From Gnetum montanum (taxonomy: Eukaryota > Streptophyta > Gnetopsida > Gnetales > Gnetaceae): a DNA stretch of 64,000 nt. How positions within the stretch are numbered: position 1 is the stretch's first letter; each line of letters starts with the position of its first letter. The notes under the pieces were generated by a model. That model had not been told where the DNA came from. It searched no databases and saw nothing but the letters and a program-made list of their open reading frames with translations. The stretch lies in the NCBI GenBank assembly GCA_015680685.1, contig MNCI01000651.1, positions 2,161,340 through 2,225,339 on the forward strand, in the 5' to 3' direction. Made by a program: the position numbers and the translations under genes. Of this stretch, positions 44,193 to 56,301 are shown in pieces.

Positions 44193-44211
44193 TCCTTAAT
44201 AATGGTGCTAA
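44193..44211 (-). other. Primer-binding site of minus-strand Athila-like element (decayed)
   Basis: On the minus strand the bases after the LTR read TTAGCACCATTATTAAGGAT, the decayed equivalent of TTGGCGCTGTTGTTGGGGAT at 57,101-57,120. All differences but one are C/T or G/A changes. Confidence 0.65.
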
Positions 44212-45070
44212 TGATGAGTGGCAGCTACCCCTGACACCCAACCATACGAATCACAAGCATTCATGCACAATCCAATCAAATTCCATGGATGGGACTAGTT
44301 GTAACATCTAGCTCATTATGCCTTGATCATAGTTCACTATCTTCTCACTTGGACTAGTGGCAGCTTTGTCACATATGATTTAGTTCAAAGTGAGGCATAT
44401 GATAATTGATGTTGTTGCAACCTTATGCTACTCCGAATGATAATAGATAAATTAATTATTTAATTTAATTAACAATGAAAAGTAAAGTCTAAACTAGCCT
44501 ACAAGTGATGAGTGTTTGTTCCTAGCTTGTTATACATGTCCTAAACCCGCATATTCACTACTGGGATTACCAAGCACTACGCTACTAGGTGAACCAAGCA
44601 ATAATGTTGCTAAGATTACCAAGAGAATACATGTTTATGCTCAAACTTGGTCACACTCATTATGTCAATTCATTAACGTGCATGGAAACATACATATTAA
44701 TTAAGTACATGAGAAGTAAATTGGATGGAAAGTAAATCTAATCTAAGTCAAAGTACTGTAATGAATAAGAATCTTATTTTCATTCATGGAATGTGTCCAG
44801 GTACATTGCCACTTAAATAAGATGTCATATAACTAACTCAAATCCATACTACGGACATTCATTGACTATTCTCTAAAACTACAAAATAAAAGTCCAAGAG
44901 TTTGGCTACTCTATTGGTAAAAAATGTTCAAACCATGAGCCCAAGTGTCATACTTATAAGTCAACATGCATTCCATGATATTGGATATCCAACATCACTT
45001 CTTGGACCCCAATATTAGGTATCTAACATTGGATATCTGATATTAGAACCAAAAAAAATGTACTTCATCA
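44212..45070 (-). repeat. Athila-like 5' LTR, minus orientation
   Basis: 859 bp between TGATGAGTGG (44,212) and ...CTTCATCA (45,070). The closest relative is the solo LTR at 6,517-7,369. The GATATC-type motifs lie at 44,975-45,050 (decayed to gatatt or atctaacat). Confidence 0.78.
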
Positions 45071-45791
45071 GAAGTGAGCATTGTCATTTCTTATGTTCCC
45101 ATTCTCCATACTTGAAGCATAAGTCTTGGATAAGCTACTTCCTTGATCATTAAGTTCCTTGCCTTGGTCATTCTTGGCTTTTCTTTTCTTATCATTCTTT
45201 TTTTCCTTCTTGTCATAATTACCATATTTGTTTTTAGATTTGGACTTGAATTCCTTCTTCGATTTGGATCCCTTATTCTTTTCCTTGGAAGCTTGTTTGC
45301 CCTTGTCTCTAAATCTAATTGGTTTCTTTTCTTCCTTGAGTGCTAAATCATAAGCCTCATCTTAATTTTGTGGCTCATAAAATGAAAACTCCTACTAATA
45401 TTCCATTTTTAGAGTCCTAAGAAATATTGAAGCCTATTTGTACTCCTCCTAGTTTATCTTATCTTGATGGAATAGTTTATAAAATTTAAGGTAAAATTCC
45501 TTAATATCTTTGTTACCTTCCCTTAGGAATTTCAAATTTAGGATTTTTCTCTTTCCTCTAATTAAAATGTTCAAATTTTCTTCTCAACTTGTATTTCATC
45601 AAATTCCAATGTTTGATGGATTGAACATTTTACCCTTCATCCCATTGGGATTCTTTCTCCCACTATGTAGAAGCCATACCTTCTATGGATTTAGATATTG
45701 GTATCATTAATTTATTTAGTACCTATTCCAACTTAAATAAATTATTAAGTATCTTCAACCAACTTGGAAAAGCATTGGTATAATCTACACC
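45071..45791 (-). pseudogene. Gypsy (chromovirus-type) gag fragment, minus strand
   Basis: Minus-strand text from about 45,640 down reads FLREGNKDIKEFYLKFYKLF, then ASIFLRTLK, EFSFYEPQN and DEAYDLALKEEKKPIRFR, followed by a Lys-rich tail (KGSKSKKEFKSKSKNKYG) ending before the LTR at 45,070. This is the C-terminal half of a Retrotrans_gag capsid of a different Gypsy clade from Athila. Both ends are cut by Athila-like LTRs, so those inserted into an older element. Confidence 0.6.
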
Positions 45792-46646
45792 TAATGAGTG
45801 GCAAGGTACCCCTACACTCAACCATACAAATAAGAGCGTTCATGCATGATCTGGTTGAACTTTGCAAATAGAATACTTGTGGTATCTAAATGGTTACACA
45901 TTGATCATAGTTCATTGTCTTCCCACTTGGACTAGTATTTACTTGGTCATGTATGGTTTAGTCTAAAGTGAGGTAAATGATGTGGTCCTAAACTAGTGCT
46001 ACTCTTAGAGACAATGGAAAATAAGCTTGATTAACTAATAAGTAGTAGAAAATGAAGTCTAAGCTAGCCTAAGTGTGATGAGAATCTGTCCTTAATCATC
46101 CATATGAATCTTGGACCTCATGTACTACTTCTGGGATTACCAAGCACACATTACTTAAGCACTCCTAAATACGCTACTGGGTTACCAAGTAGTTACACTT
46201 CAATATCCGTGATTAAGTTGTACTCATTCCGCATTTAACTACATGAATAGTAAATGATAGTAAAGAAATATTAACTAAGAAAAAAATAAATAACCATAAC
46301 AATTAAACAATTAAAAACTAAGTAAATGCTACAATGATAGAGCAATCTCAATCTTTATTGTCGATCATGTGTGTGTCCAAGTATGTCACACTCGAATAAA
46401 GGTTCTATACAATTACAGTCATCACACTGTGGGCATGCACTAGGGAAAGAATTAAAATTAGCTGAAAAAATTACAAATTGACTCTATTCTAACACTATCT
46501 AACTCCTTCCTATGCACCCAAATGTGTATTTATAGGCTTACACAGGAATCATGATATCCTGTATCTGATATCATTATCCAGGCTACGATATCACGTACTT
46601 GATATCAAGGATCTGATATTGGGGCATGGCAAATCATGATTCATCA
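45792..46646 (-). repeat. Athila-like 3' LTR, minus orientation
   Basis: 855 bp from TAATGAGTGG (TGATG decayed) to GATTCATCA. It abuts TACCCCCACAA on the right, which is the polypurine tract TTGTGGGGGTA on the minus strand. So it is the 3' LTR of the minus-strand element whose 3' ORF lies at 46,838-48,990. GATATC-rich block at 46,552-46,622. Confidence 0.8.
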
Positions 46647-46837
46647 TACCCCCACAACTAAATGAAAACTTGTCCTTGAGTTAAAAAAAATGAGAACAAG
46701 TTCAATTGATTACACAGTGGATAGGTATGGGCTTATTGACTAACTAAGAGAATTTATTCATGCTACAGTGGAGAATTGAACACAACAAAATTGGGACATA
46801 GACATAGAATTACAAAAAGATAAAATTTTGTTAGAAC

Positions 46838-48990
46838 TCATGTGGATCCTGGTGGCAATGGTTCCTCCATGGGTCTCTTTCCCTTATCTTGTACTCTATA
46901 TTTTGAAAATTGATGTCTCTAAAGAAGTGCCTAGAGCTTTTCTTCCTCTATTCGAAGATCCTGTGCCATCCATGTTGATGCTCCAATGTTTGATGGAGTG
47001 GACACCTCCCATGGATATGCCAGTTGCAGAAACATCTAGTTGGCCTTGACATACCAAGCCACAAATGGTCGTCTCTCCTCTTCATAGGCTCTAGCTTTAT
47101 CCTTGTATTCTTGATAACTTATGAGCCATCAAGCCAAATCTACCACAACATCCTTTTATCCTTGGTAGCTAGTCTTGACCACCTCTGACTTAGAATTTTT
47201 GACTTCTAATTTCTGTAGTGTCTTTTTGTGCTCAGAAAATTATATTTCATACTTCGCGTAGGTGGTTGCTACCTACTTTTGCAATTCCATTCTCAAACAT
47301 CCTATTTTCAACATGGCCAAGATGACATATCACAAGTTTGCCAACCCCATGTACTCTGTAAGGTCTTGTATATGCAAGTCTTGCCCTTTTAGTTCAACTT
47401 GGTGGGTGAAGTCATAAGTATCCAATATGGCCCACCAATTAGTGTTTTGAGCACTAAGAGCATTAATGTAGGATTTGGCCATATGGATTTCTTTTTCTAT
47501 CACATGTTTGTACATCCTCACCTGATATTTGAAGTGCTCTTTGAGCATCTCATGTTTCTTAGACTTATTCTGCCACATGCTTATTTCAATTATCATCTTT
47601 TGATGGATCACGTGTACCTCCTCCATTGAGAGGGTTCTGTTTTCTTCGGTCAAGCAATTCATGTCCTGGTTGATCCTTATTAATTGTTCCCACAATTTCT
47701 GAAAATTTTATTTGAGAACATTCTTTTGTTTTTCCACTATAGTCAACCAGAGATTGTCAATGGTGAGCTATTTATTTTCTTCTTGTAAGGCCTTAAGTGC
47801 TTTGGCATGTGCAAATATTTGAGCTTGTGGCTTGGAAGCATCCAAATTGGCCTAATCTTTTTCTTCCACCACTTTTTTATTCTCTTCTAGTAATTTATTA
47901 AGCTGATCTATCCAGAAGGACTCTAGGTTGTCTATGGGGATGAATTGAGATGGATCTCGCTGTATAGCTTATAGGGTGACAAGCTTTTCTTAGAGTTTTT
48001 CTAACTCCGCATCTACATGCTCGACCCTGACCTCTGCCATGACTAGCCTCTCTTTTGTGAAGATGAGGTCTGATTGAGTTGTTGTGACATCTTGAGGGAT
48101 GTCAAATAGAAATATCATCACTTGTTCTATCTATAACAACTGATCTAAAACATCCCCATGATCCATAGGAGTCATTGAGGGATCGGCCAATGTTTGAGCA
48201 TTGCATGCTCTTGTAAAATCTACTGATGGCATAATAGAGACATTAAATGATTCTTTTATGTGGTTTGTGACCACTTCTACTTCTCTCACTACATCTTGGT
48301 GCTACATGACCACTATTGTGGCAGCTTCACCAGTTTTTAATTGTACCTGAAACGATGCAACATTTTCAGAGATCTGTTGTAACTAGTGGGATTCCCCTCC
48401 TTCTATTTGAATAGATACCTTACTTCGTGCATGATCAATTGAGACTTTGGATTGTATAGCATCATCGATGAGCTTGAAGAGATTGGCCTCATCACATCTT
48501 CCCCAACTAACCATTTTAGCAATGACCATGAGATGGATCATCGACGGTTGATAGTCCTACGGCGACAATGATGGCCAATCTTGTTGGCCTGTAATTTGTG
48601 TGCTAGGCCCCACTTCCTATTCTTGCTCAGGTTCCAGTGTCTTACTAGCAATTTTCCTTAGGGTTGGTGGCTTTAGTAATTTAGTGAATGAAGCATTTTA
48701 GGCCTTTCTAATGATGTCATTGGTGTACCCCAGAATCCCAACATGTCAGCATAGCTTCCTGATGAGATAGGGGAATGGCAATATGAACTTCCCCATCTTA
48801 CGTTCTTTAAAACACCTCAAAAAATTTGTAAGATATAGATGGGGTAAGTTAGCATTAGCCTTTCCCATCAAGGTGGAACTTCCTCTAGCCACATATGTGG
48901 AAATTCTGTTTAACCCTTTTGTGGAGAAGATGTGATATGTGCCGATTTTAAAGTAGATTCTCTCTTCAAGTGTCAACTCATCAGGACATA
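46838..48990 (-). pseudogene. Athila-like 3' (env-position) ORF, coiled-coil protein
   Basis: One minus-strand frame runs from about 48,990 to TGA at 46,838-46,840 (over 710 codons) with roughly 20 stops and no net frame change. Its N-terminal part (ELTLEERIYFKIGTYHIF, HLYLTNFLRCFKERKMGKF, LPFPYLIRKLC) resembles the conserved segment of proteins encoded downstream of, or near, pol in Athila-group and related elements. The rest is Glu/Lys/Gln-rich with heptad-like coiled coil (about 47,330-47,950) and ends KGKRPMEEPLPPGST. A second copy of the C-terminal half lies at 59,011-59,812. The function is unknown; an env role is only suggested by position. Confidence 0.62.
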
Positions 48991-49431
48991 TGTGGAATTT
49001 AAAATATCTAATAAATATTATTATTTTATTTATTATTTAATTTATATTTTAAATCAAATAATTAAAATATCTAAGGTAATGGAAGTTGGGAATAAAGAAT
49101 TTTCCTTGCCTTCACTTGAATAACCATATCTAAGTTGCACTTTGTGTGACCCTCATTAGCACTAGTGATTGGTGGCTGGTAGATGTTTAATTCACCTCTT
49201 ATCATTATCTTAGAAAAGGAGGTAAAGAATAATAAAATAATATTCAATAATTATATATATATATATATTTATCACATATATTTTTTTTTGTAGAATAAGT
49301 AAGAAACAACTTCAAGTTTAAAGAAGAAATTAAATTATTAGAGCATAGGATCATGAAAAATGTACTAGAGCTAGAAAAATATAGTGAACATGGACTTGTT
49401 TGAGGATGAACAAAGCCTAAGGGGCCTAGAT
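48991..49431. other. AT-rich spacer
   Basis: Contains (TTA)n-rich sequence (49,005-49,070) and an (AT)8 run near 49,252-49,268. The 3' ORF above is cut abruptly at about 48,995. The last bases 'aagcctaaggggcctaga' (49,414-49,431) resemble a polypurine tract. Confidence 0.45.
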
Positions 49432-50006
49432 TGTCACGTCCCCATTTCCAAATGATGTTGTTGCATAAGGAAGATTATGCCTCTTCATAACAAGTATTAT
49501 TGTTCTCATAATAAGACCCAAAAGGGTAGTTCTAATTGAAACTTGAAAAGGTGCATTGTATTAATGGACATGTCTCTTGAGGTAACCCTTGGTGGTTTGA
49601 CCTAAGGCATATATACTTGGGCTTAGACGTTGTGTCATGCATGGAATGGGGAGCTAGTACAACCATGTTATAAGAGCTAGGTGAAGTGGGATAACAAGTA
49701 GATTGGCAATCCCTTCTAGTCGGGTTATAGGCCTAACCATGATGGTAGTGTTGGATTTCCTATAAGGGATAGATGTCGAAGGAAGAAAACCCCAACAAAC
49801 ACTCTTAGAGCATGATCTAGATATTCCATTCTATATCAATAAATCATTCTTTTCTTTCGCTTTCTGCACTTTCTCTATTATTTTCCTTTATGCATAATGT
49901 CAAATGTTACATATATTTAAAATTTAGTATATTGTCTTCTTACACATAATGTCTAATATAATGTATATTTGACATTTGCTATGACATTTGAGGATGAGAT
50001 GTCACA
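49432..50006 (+). repeat. Gypsy LTR relic, TGTCACG...GTCACA
   Basis: 575 bp, bounded by TGTCACGTCC after a purine tract and GATGTCACA. Aligns with the split relic 6,401-6,516 plus 7,370-7,620 and gives its uninterrupted form at 49,776-49,790. Terminal boundaries are by eye; orientation is inferred from the left-hand purine tract. Confidence 0.5.
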
Positions 50007-50373
50007 CTAATGGTTTGATACCAATAACACTGAAGCAGGTTCAATTTGTTTATTTTAACCTTCAATCCCACTAAATCCATATATTATGAAAGATAATTAA
50101 ATATGCTACAAAATAAGAAAACTAGCTATCTTTAATTTATGTAAATAATATTTATAATTAGTGGTTTCACAACCCATAAACATTGAAATCACTCATAGAC
50201 ACTCAAACAACATCACAGAGCATGAGGCTATATAATTGCATAATGATTATCCTCACTACAAGGCATAACTAAATGAGTTCACACTGACACAAGCACATAA
50301 GAGACACACATAGGTCAAACACAAAGACAATTGAACATAGAGTAGCATGCACACACATGCATCCTTAACTTAT
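50007..50373. other. Unassigned flank of the solo LTR
   Basis: AT-rich; contains 'tttgatacca' (50,017-50,026), which might be a reverse-strand primer-site relic. No coding domain. Confidence 0.35.
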
Positions 50374-51196
50374 GCTCTTGATGAGTGGCGAGGTACCCCT
50401 ACACTCAACCATACAAATACGAGTGTTACACACGTGATCTGGTTGAACTCCACAGAGTAAGTGCCTACATGCCTTATGGAACACTTAAGGTTAATCATTC
50501 ATTGTCTTCCCAGACTTACTTGTATTTTTCACAGTTCTATGGTTAAGTAAGTCTGAGGTATGTGATTTTTATAGTTTTTATGTTTTATCTTCTATGCTAG
50601 TGATGTGAAGGGTGAATAGACTAATTAACTAACTCTAACTAACTAACTAAGCCTTAATCAACCTAGCATCAGCATGCATTCCCACTTGGCATTCACACCT
50701 TGAACCAATTCAACCTTGGTTACCAAAGGCTAGTCGTTACTGGGATCACCAAGCGTAACGCACGTGCTCGAAGCGGTCGTACTAAGGCACTTAACTAGGA
50801 GAGAGAAGGGTTGAGAGAGATTTAATTAACTAATAAAGTATTTAAATGAAAATAAATAAATAATAGTAGATAAATTCCTAATTAGCCTAATCCATTCACT
50901 GCAAGGTTTATCCAAGAAGTTCTTCTTTATTTCTGTACACAAACTTGTGTTCAGGTATAATATTTGCTCGAATAAAGATCCGTTCACTTTGGAGTTCCTT
51001 CTACAGGCACATGGAAATTATTCTATCTCTAGAAGGGGAAAATTGCTAGAGTTTTGCTACCATCTAGGCCTAGAATGGGAAAAAAGGGAGAGTCTCTTCT
51101 TATGTATACACTTGGCAATGCACCATGATATCGCGTACGTGATATCGCGGCAGACGAGATATCATAGCCCATGCGATATCACGTCCCATCAGCTCT
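50374..51196 (-). repeat. Solo Athila-like LTR with perfect GCTCT target duplication
   Basis: The LTR is 50,379-51,191 (813 bp; TGATGAGTGG to CCCATCA on the plus strand, so minus orientation). It is flanked by GCTCT at 50,374-50,378 and 51,192-51,196, a perfect 5-bp duplication. It contains the GATATC block (51,128-51,185, with palindromic gatatcgcgtacgtgatatc). No internal region remains, as expected after LTR-LTR recombination. Confidence 0.88.
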
Positions 51197-52519
51197 CATG
51201 CCACTTTCATCTCATCTCATGACATGTCATGTCAAAAACATGATCATACACATATAATATTTATTGAAAATAGAAGAGAATAATCCAAGAAATCTATTAT
51301 TGTGATCAACATAGAGATTTCCAGTTTTTTCTTTCTTATAACATCTTTTTTTGGCTATTTTCCACTTTGGAATTGCCAACTCAAAATTTTTGTAGCTCTA
51401 CTAGTTACCTCTACTTTTCCAATATGTCTCCTTATAACATCTAATATTTGTATGAGATGTATTCTTACAATGGGAGATATCTCTTGGAGAAGTAAGACTT
51501 ATCTACTTAAGTTGGGACATCTTCCCTAAGATGTTTTCTAAAATCTTGGATGTCTCACTTGAGACATCTTTAAATAGGTTGAGATGTTTTGTCATTATAC
51601 AAGATTTATCCTTTACATATAAGATGTCTCTTCATCAATCGATATGTCTCCTTTGCATATGAGATGTCTCCTATCAAAGTCAAATCTTGGTAGAAATGTC
51701 TTCCAGACATGTGGAACATCTTTTGCCTCATTCCAGTTTTCATCAAAGATGTCTCCTTAACCTCCAAGATGTTTTTCCATCAACTGAAACCTACAAAAAT
51801 CATATATAGGAAATATAAATGGGTTTAAAAGATATGTTCCTACACCACAGTCAAAGATACATTGCCTATTATTAATTAGTCCAACAATAACTCTATATCA
51901 ATATCACATCTTTAGCCTTCTCTAGATTGTGGAAAGTTGGACACCAAGATCATAGTCAAGTTTCTATTTGGATTTTTTACAAGTTAGAAAGCATAGTAAC
52001 TATGGGATATTAAGGGTAAGAATATTTTGTTTTCAAGAAATATGATTTTTAAAGATAACTTCACAAAATCATTCACACACATGATGATAGTTAAAGAAAA
52101 TATGACATTTTCTTCTTATATATCTTATAAAAGATTGTAGTTCAAGTTGACCTTACTAGAATATGAGGATCATAAAGCTAACATGACTCAATATATACTC
52201 AATCCACTTGGTATACTAAAACCATGAGTAGATTGCCTTTATGATTTCAAAATTAGTTGAAAGACTTGAAATCATGGAATTTGAAACATGTAAATGAGTT
52301 ACTATTAAAACATTTGAGAAGTAAAAAGCATTTATGTCATAGGGTTCCTTTGTTCTAATTGATACAAAGGATTGTTTGAATCAGTAAGCCTATAAGTGTG
52401 CATAATGTACTTAAAGATAAAGAATAGATTAGTGCAATGAAAGCAAAATTTGACATTTGAAGATGTAGAATACTTGGGAACCTATCACATCCATAAAAGC
52501 TCATTGAACTCTATGATGA
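51197..52519. other. Unassigned AT-rich region with AGATGTCTC repeats
   Basis: The text aGATGTCTC and its complement GAGACATCT recur about ten times in 51,400-51,790. The rest (51,800-52,519) is AT-rich; some short frames may be degraded Copia gag, but I cannot support a domain. Confidence 0.4.
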
Positions 52520-53800
52520 AAGTGGATGTTTAAAATTAAAAGAAAAATAAATAACACCATTGAAAAGTATAAGGCATAGATAGCAATAAAAAAATTTATC
52601 CTTAGCATAAGGATATTGATTATAAAGAGACTTTTGTTCTAATTGTGAAGTAGAGAACCATAAGAGTTATTTTTCCACCAGCAAGTGCTTATGGTAAGAA
52701 GTTTTATGAATTAGAAATCAAATATACATTTTTAAATGGATATATGAAAGAGGAACTATTTATGTACCAACTAGAATATTTTGTAAAATGTTTTGATCCA
52801 AATTATGTTTATAGAATAAAGGAATCCTTGTATAATTTGAAACAAGCTTCCCAAGAATAGCACATAAACTTTAATAATTATTTATATAAATCGAGGTTTA
52901 AAATACATGATGTAAATGTTAGTTTATACATATACTTAAATAAAGACTCGTGAAGCACTGTTATTCTTGTATTGTATATTGATGATATTATTATCATATT
53001 AGAGTTACAAGCTTTGATTCATATGGTTAAGAGTTAAAATCAAAATTTGAAATGCCAAATCTAGGAATTTTCAATTACTTTTTTGGTTTTGAGATAAATC
53101 AATTCACACACATATATGTTAATTACATAAAAAAAGTACATAGTTAAGTTATTGACAAAATACTATATGTTTGATTATGAGTTGTAGGTGATACCTCTAG
53201 ATCTAGGTAGTTGCCTTAAGTTGAATGATTTAGAAATTATTAAAAAATGCTATGGAGTTTCAATAATTGATTTCCAAATAAATTTATCTTACCAATTCAA
53301 GACTAGATATTGTGTATGTATTAAATTTGTTATTATGATTTAATTAGAAATCAACCAAGAGCCACATGATAATTGCTCTAAGAATTCTTAAATATATTAA
53401 AGGAACTATGGGTAAGATATCACTTACAATTACTCTTTAAAACATTATTTTTAAGGGTCTACTAATGTTGATTATGGAGGAGATGCCATCAGAAGATGTT
53501 CAACTATAGGATTTTACATTAAATATAAAGGAATTGTAATAATATGATATTCTATGAAATAAAAGATAATTTTACTTTCATCCATAGAATCAGAGTAAAA
53601 TGTAGTCATTCATTTGGTAATAAAATTAAAATGTCTGAATCAACTATTTGTAGAGTTAAACAAAATTTCAAAACCAATCACTATACTATGATAATCAAAG
53701 TACTATTAAGTTGATTAAAAATTTTATTTTCCTTGAAAGGACAAAGAACATTGAAATAACAATACATTACATAAGACATGCCTTTACCAAGGGATTGATA
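52520..53800 (+). pseudogene. Ty1/Copia reverse transcriptase and RNase H fragment
   Basis: Begins with the RT entry region (IEKYKA..., IDYKETFV), then ELEIKYTFLNGYMKEELFMY, RIKESLYNLKQASQE, FKIHDVNVSLYIYLNK and the catalytic YIDD at 52,975-52,986. Then YQFKTRY... and the RNase H part (NVDYGGDAIRRCSTIGFYIK, LLSSIESE, about 53,465-53,620). Many TAA/TAG stops and frameshifts; no integrase lies upstream within this piece. It is an old, inactive fragment. Confidence 0.8.
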
Positions 53801-55039
53801 GAGCCATTTTATATTATTATATTTGATTAATAAGCTAGTGGTTTCACCAAACTATTAAGTTCAAGGAATTTTAAAATGTTTGTTCAAGATATATGGTTAT
53901 GTCATTAAACCCATGTATCAAATGACAAAAGGAGTTAAAGATTGACAAACTTATACATTGGTTTTTCTATGAACCATAGATAACTATGGTAAAATTGTAA
54001 GGTCTAATAGTGATAGTTATATGTATTTGATGATTATCATATGATGTTTAAAAATGTGAATAACTATGGTGATTATCATCTAAAAATTATTATTATTATT
54101 ATTGCAACTAGTTATGAAGAGACATGACTTTGTAGTTTTTTAGTTATGTTGTTTTGCAAAGTTTCTAGTGTTTTATATACCAAGGCATTTTATACACTAT
54201 AATAATGAATACATCATTTACATTTTATGGAAAATTATCTTGGTATTTATTTATTTTCTTTGAAGTACAGTTGTTGTCATTGCTAAAGGTTCTAACCCTA
54301 TGGTTGTATTTTTCTTAACATAGAGTAGTAACGGATAAATAGTTACGTTAGGGATTAGAACCTAAGATCTTAGGTAGCTGATAGCTTTTATACTAATACT
54401 AATATTTGATTATATTTGTGTAGATACAAAGGATATGTCAGATAAATGAACTTATGCAAAATACATCAATAGAAATAAATCTTTAGTACAATAGATATGT
54501 CTAATATTTATGTAATTTAAACATATATTTTATATAATTCTCTAAAACTAACACTAGTAGGTTTAATAGCTCATGTAAATAATGACTAGAGATTTGCAAT
54601 TTTCTTGTAAAGAAATATATTCTACAACATTGTAATAATACATTTTACTTATCTTCTACTACTTGTACTAAACACAATTAACATATTTTGTCTTCATATT
54701 ACTCATTATTCTATTTTTTTTGGCTTTTTAAAGTAGAAGACAATAAATGTTTTCTTTTATTATACAATATGGATTTATTTTAATTAAATAGATGAAATTT
54801 TCAGTTTGATGAATACTTGTAATATTATTTTGACCACAATCCATATATCTATTTAATCATTAAGTGTTTTTTAATCATAGGAGCTATATATTGTATCATT
54901 TTTAGTAAACTTTGCACCACTTGTTACATATATCTATCTAGGCAATCTCTTGGAAGTTTGTATCTATCCAAGGAAATAGTGTCATTTTCAAGAGTAATTC
55001 CTACATCATAAACAAACCAAACGTTGAAAAAACTATGAA
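53801..55039. other. AT-rich stretch between Copia fragments
   Basis: No domain is visible; an LTR of one of the Copia copies may be hidden here but no repeated ends were found. An (ATT)n run lies at about 54,085-54,101. Confidence 0.35.
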
Positions 55040-56301
55040 AAATAAAAGCCTTAAATAATAGAATATATTGCCTTGAATGTGACTATCTCAATGAAAAAGA
55101 AGACATCATAAGAAACCATATTACTCAAGAAAAGCATGTCCTCACAACAAAATCCAATCAAATTCCAAACAAAGATGAAGTCAAGGAAAAGGATAATGAG
55201 AATTTAAGCAAGTCTAGACTTTAACATGGAATGATTGTTCACCCATCCTATTACAAAATTAAAAGAATGATCAAGCAAGAAATAGCTATAGGAATAAAAA
55301 AATTTAGAAATTCCTCAAAAAAATGTGAGATTTTCATATAAGGAAAGCAAATCAATTCTTCTCATAACTCTTACATTGTAAAGAAGGAAAAACCATTTGA
55401 TCTTCTACACATGGATCTTATTCAGCTAATGCCCACTATTTTAATAGGAGGGGTAAATTATTTCATGATCATAGTAGATGACTACTCAAGGTACACTTGG
55501 ACTTAAAATTAGAAGAAAAAATATGAAGTCATCAAATACTTTGAAATTTTTCATAAATTGATGAATGTCAAGATTAAGATCATTAGATTAGAAAAAGTAG
55601 GTGAATTCATAAACAAAGAACTTAACAAGCTCTATAAAAAATATAGTATCTTTCATTAGACTACAAGTGGATATAGCTTGTAATCAAATGGAGTACTTGA
55701 AAGAAAAAATAGAATAATATAAGATATGACAAGGTGCTTACTAAAGCATGCCTTACCAGCTAATCAATATTGGAGTATAGTTGTCACAACTACTTGTTGC
55801 ATTTCTAATGAAATCATTACCAAAAGTAATGAAGATAGATCTCCATATGAAGTTCTATACAATAGAATTCCTAACTTGATTCATATGAGAATATTTTGGT
55901 GGCATTGCTATGTAAAGACCCTAAAATAATTTATTGACAAACTTAAAGACAAAGGAAAGAAATGCATCTTTCTTGGTTATGATTCTCATACTAGTGGATA
56001 TAGGTGCTACGATCAAATGAATTAAAAAATGACATGTTTCAAGAGATGTTATGTTTGCTAAGATAAAATTTAGTGCAAGTGACTTTTTTAAATAACAAGA
56101 GAAATTAGACACATATCAAAGTTCAAAATCTTGGATTCAAAGAGAGTATCTTCGCACTTAAATGCTAGACAAATGTTGAAAGAAGGATTACAAGATCTCA
56201 TAATATTATAAAAATGGCTTATTTAGTAGTCTCAAGTGGACCAACCAATGTAATGAAGCCATGAATTTAAAGGTTTTGAAAGAAGTCATGGACAAATAGT
56301 A
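55040..56301 (+). pseudogene. Ty1/Copia GAG-pre-integrase and integrase fragment
   Basis: The zinc-binding pre-integrase part reads HGMIVHPSYYKIKRMIKQE, then the core: FDLLHMDLIQLMPT (first Asp), YFMIIVDDYSRYTW, a region where TDGGGEF is expected but EKVGEFINKE is seen (second Asp lost), and SNGVLERKNRII with the Glu. ALPANQYW..., SPYEVLYNRIPNLIHMRIF and KGKKCIFLGYDSHTSGYRCY follow. Stops are frequent. It ends near the integrase-RT linker where the LTR at 56,302 begins, so that LTR cut it. RT is not found to its right; the RT fragment lies to its left. Confidence 0.82.
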
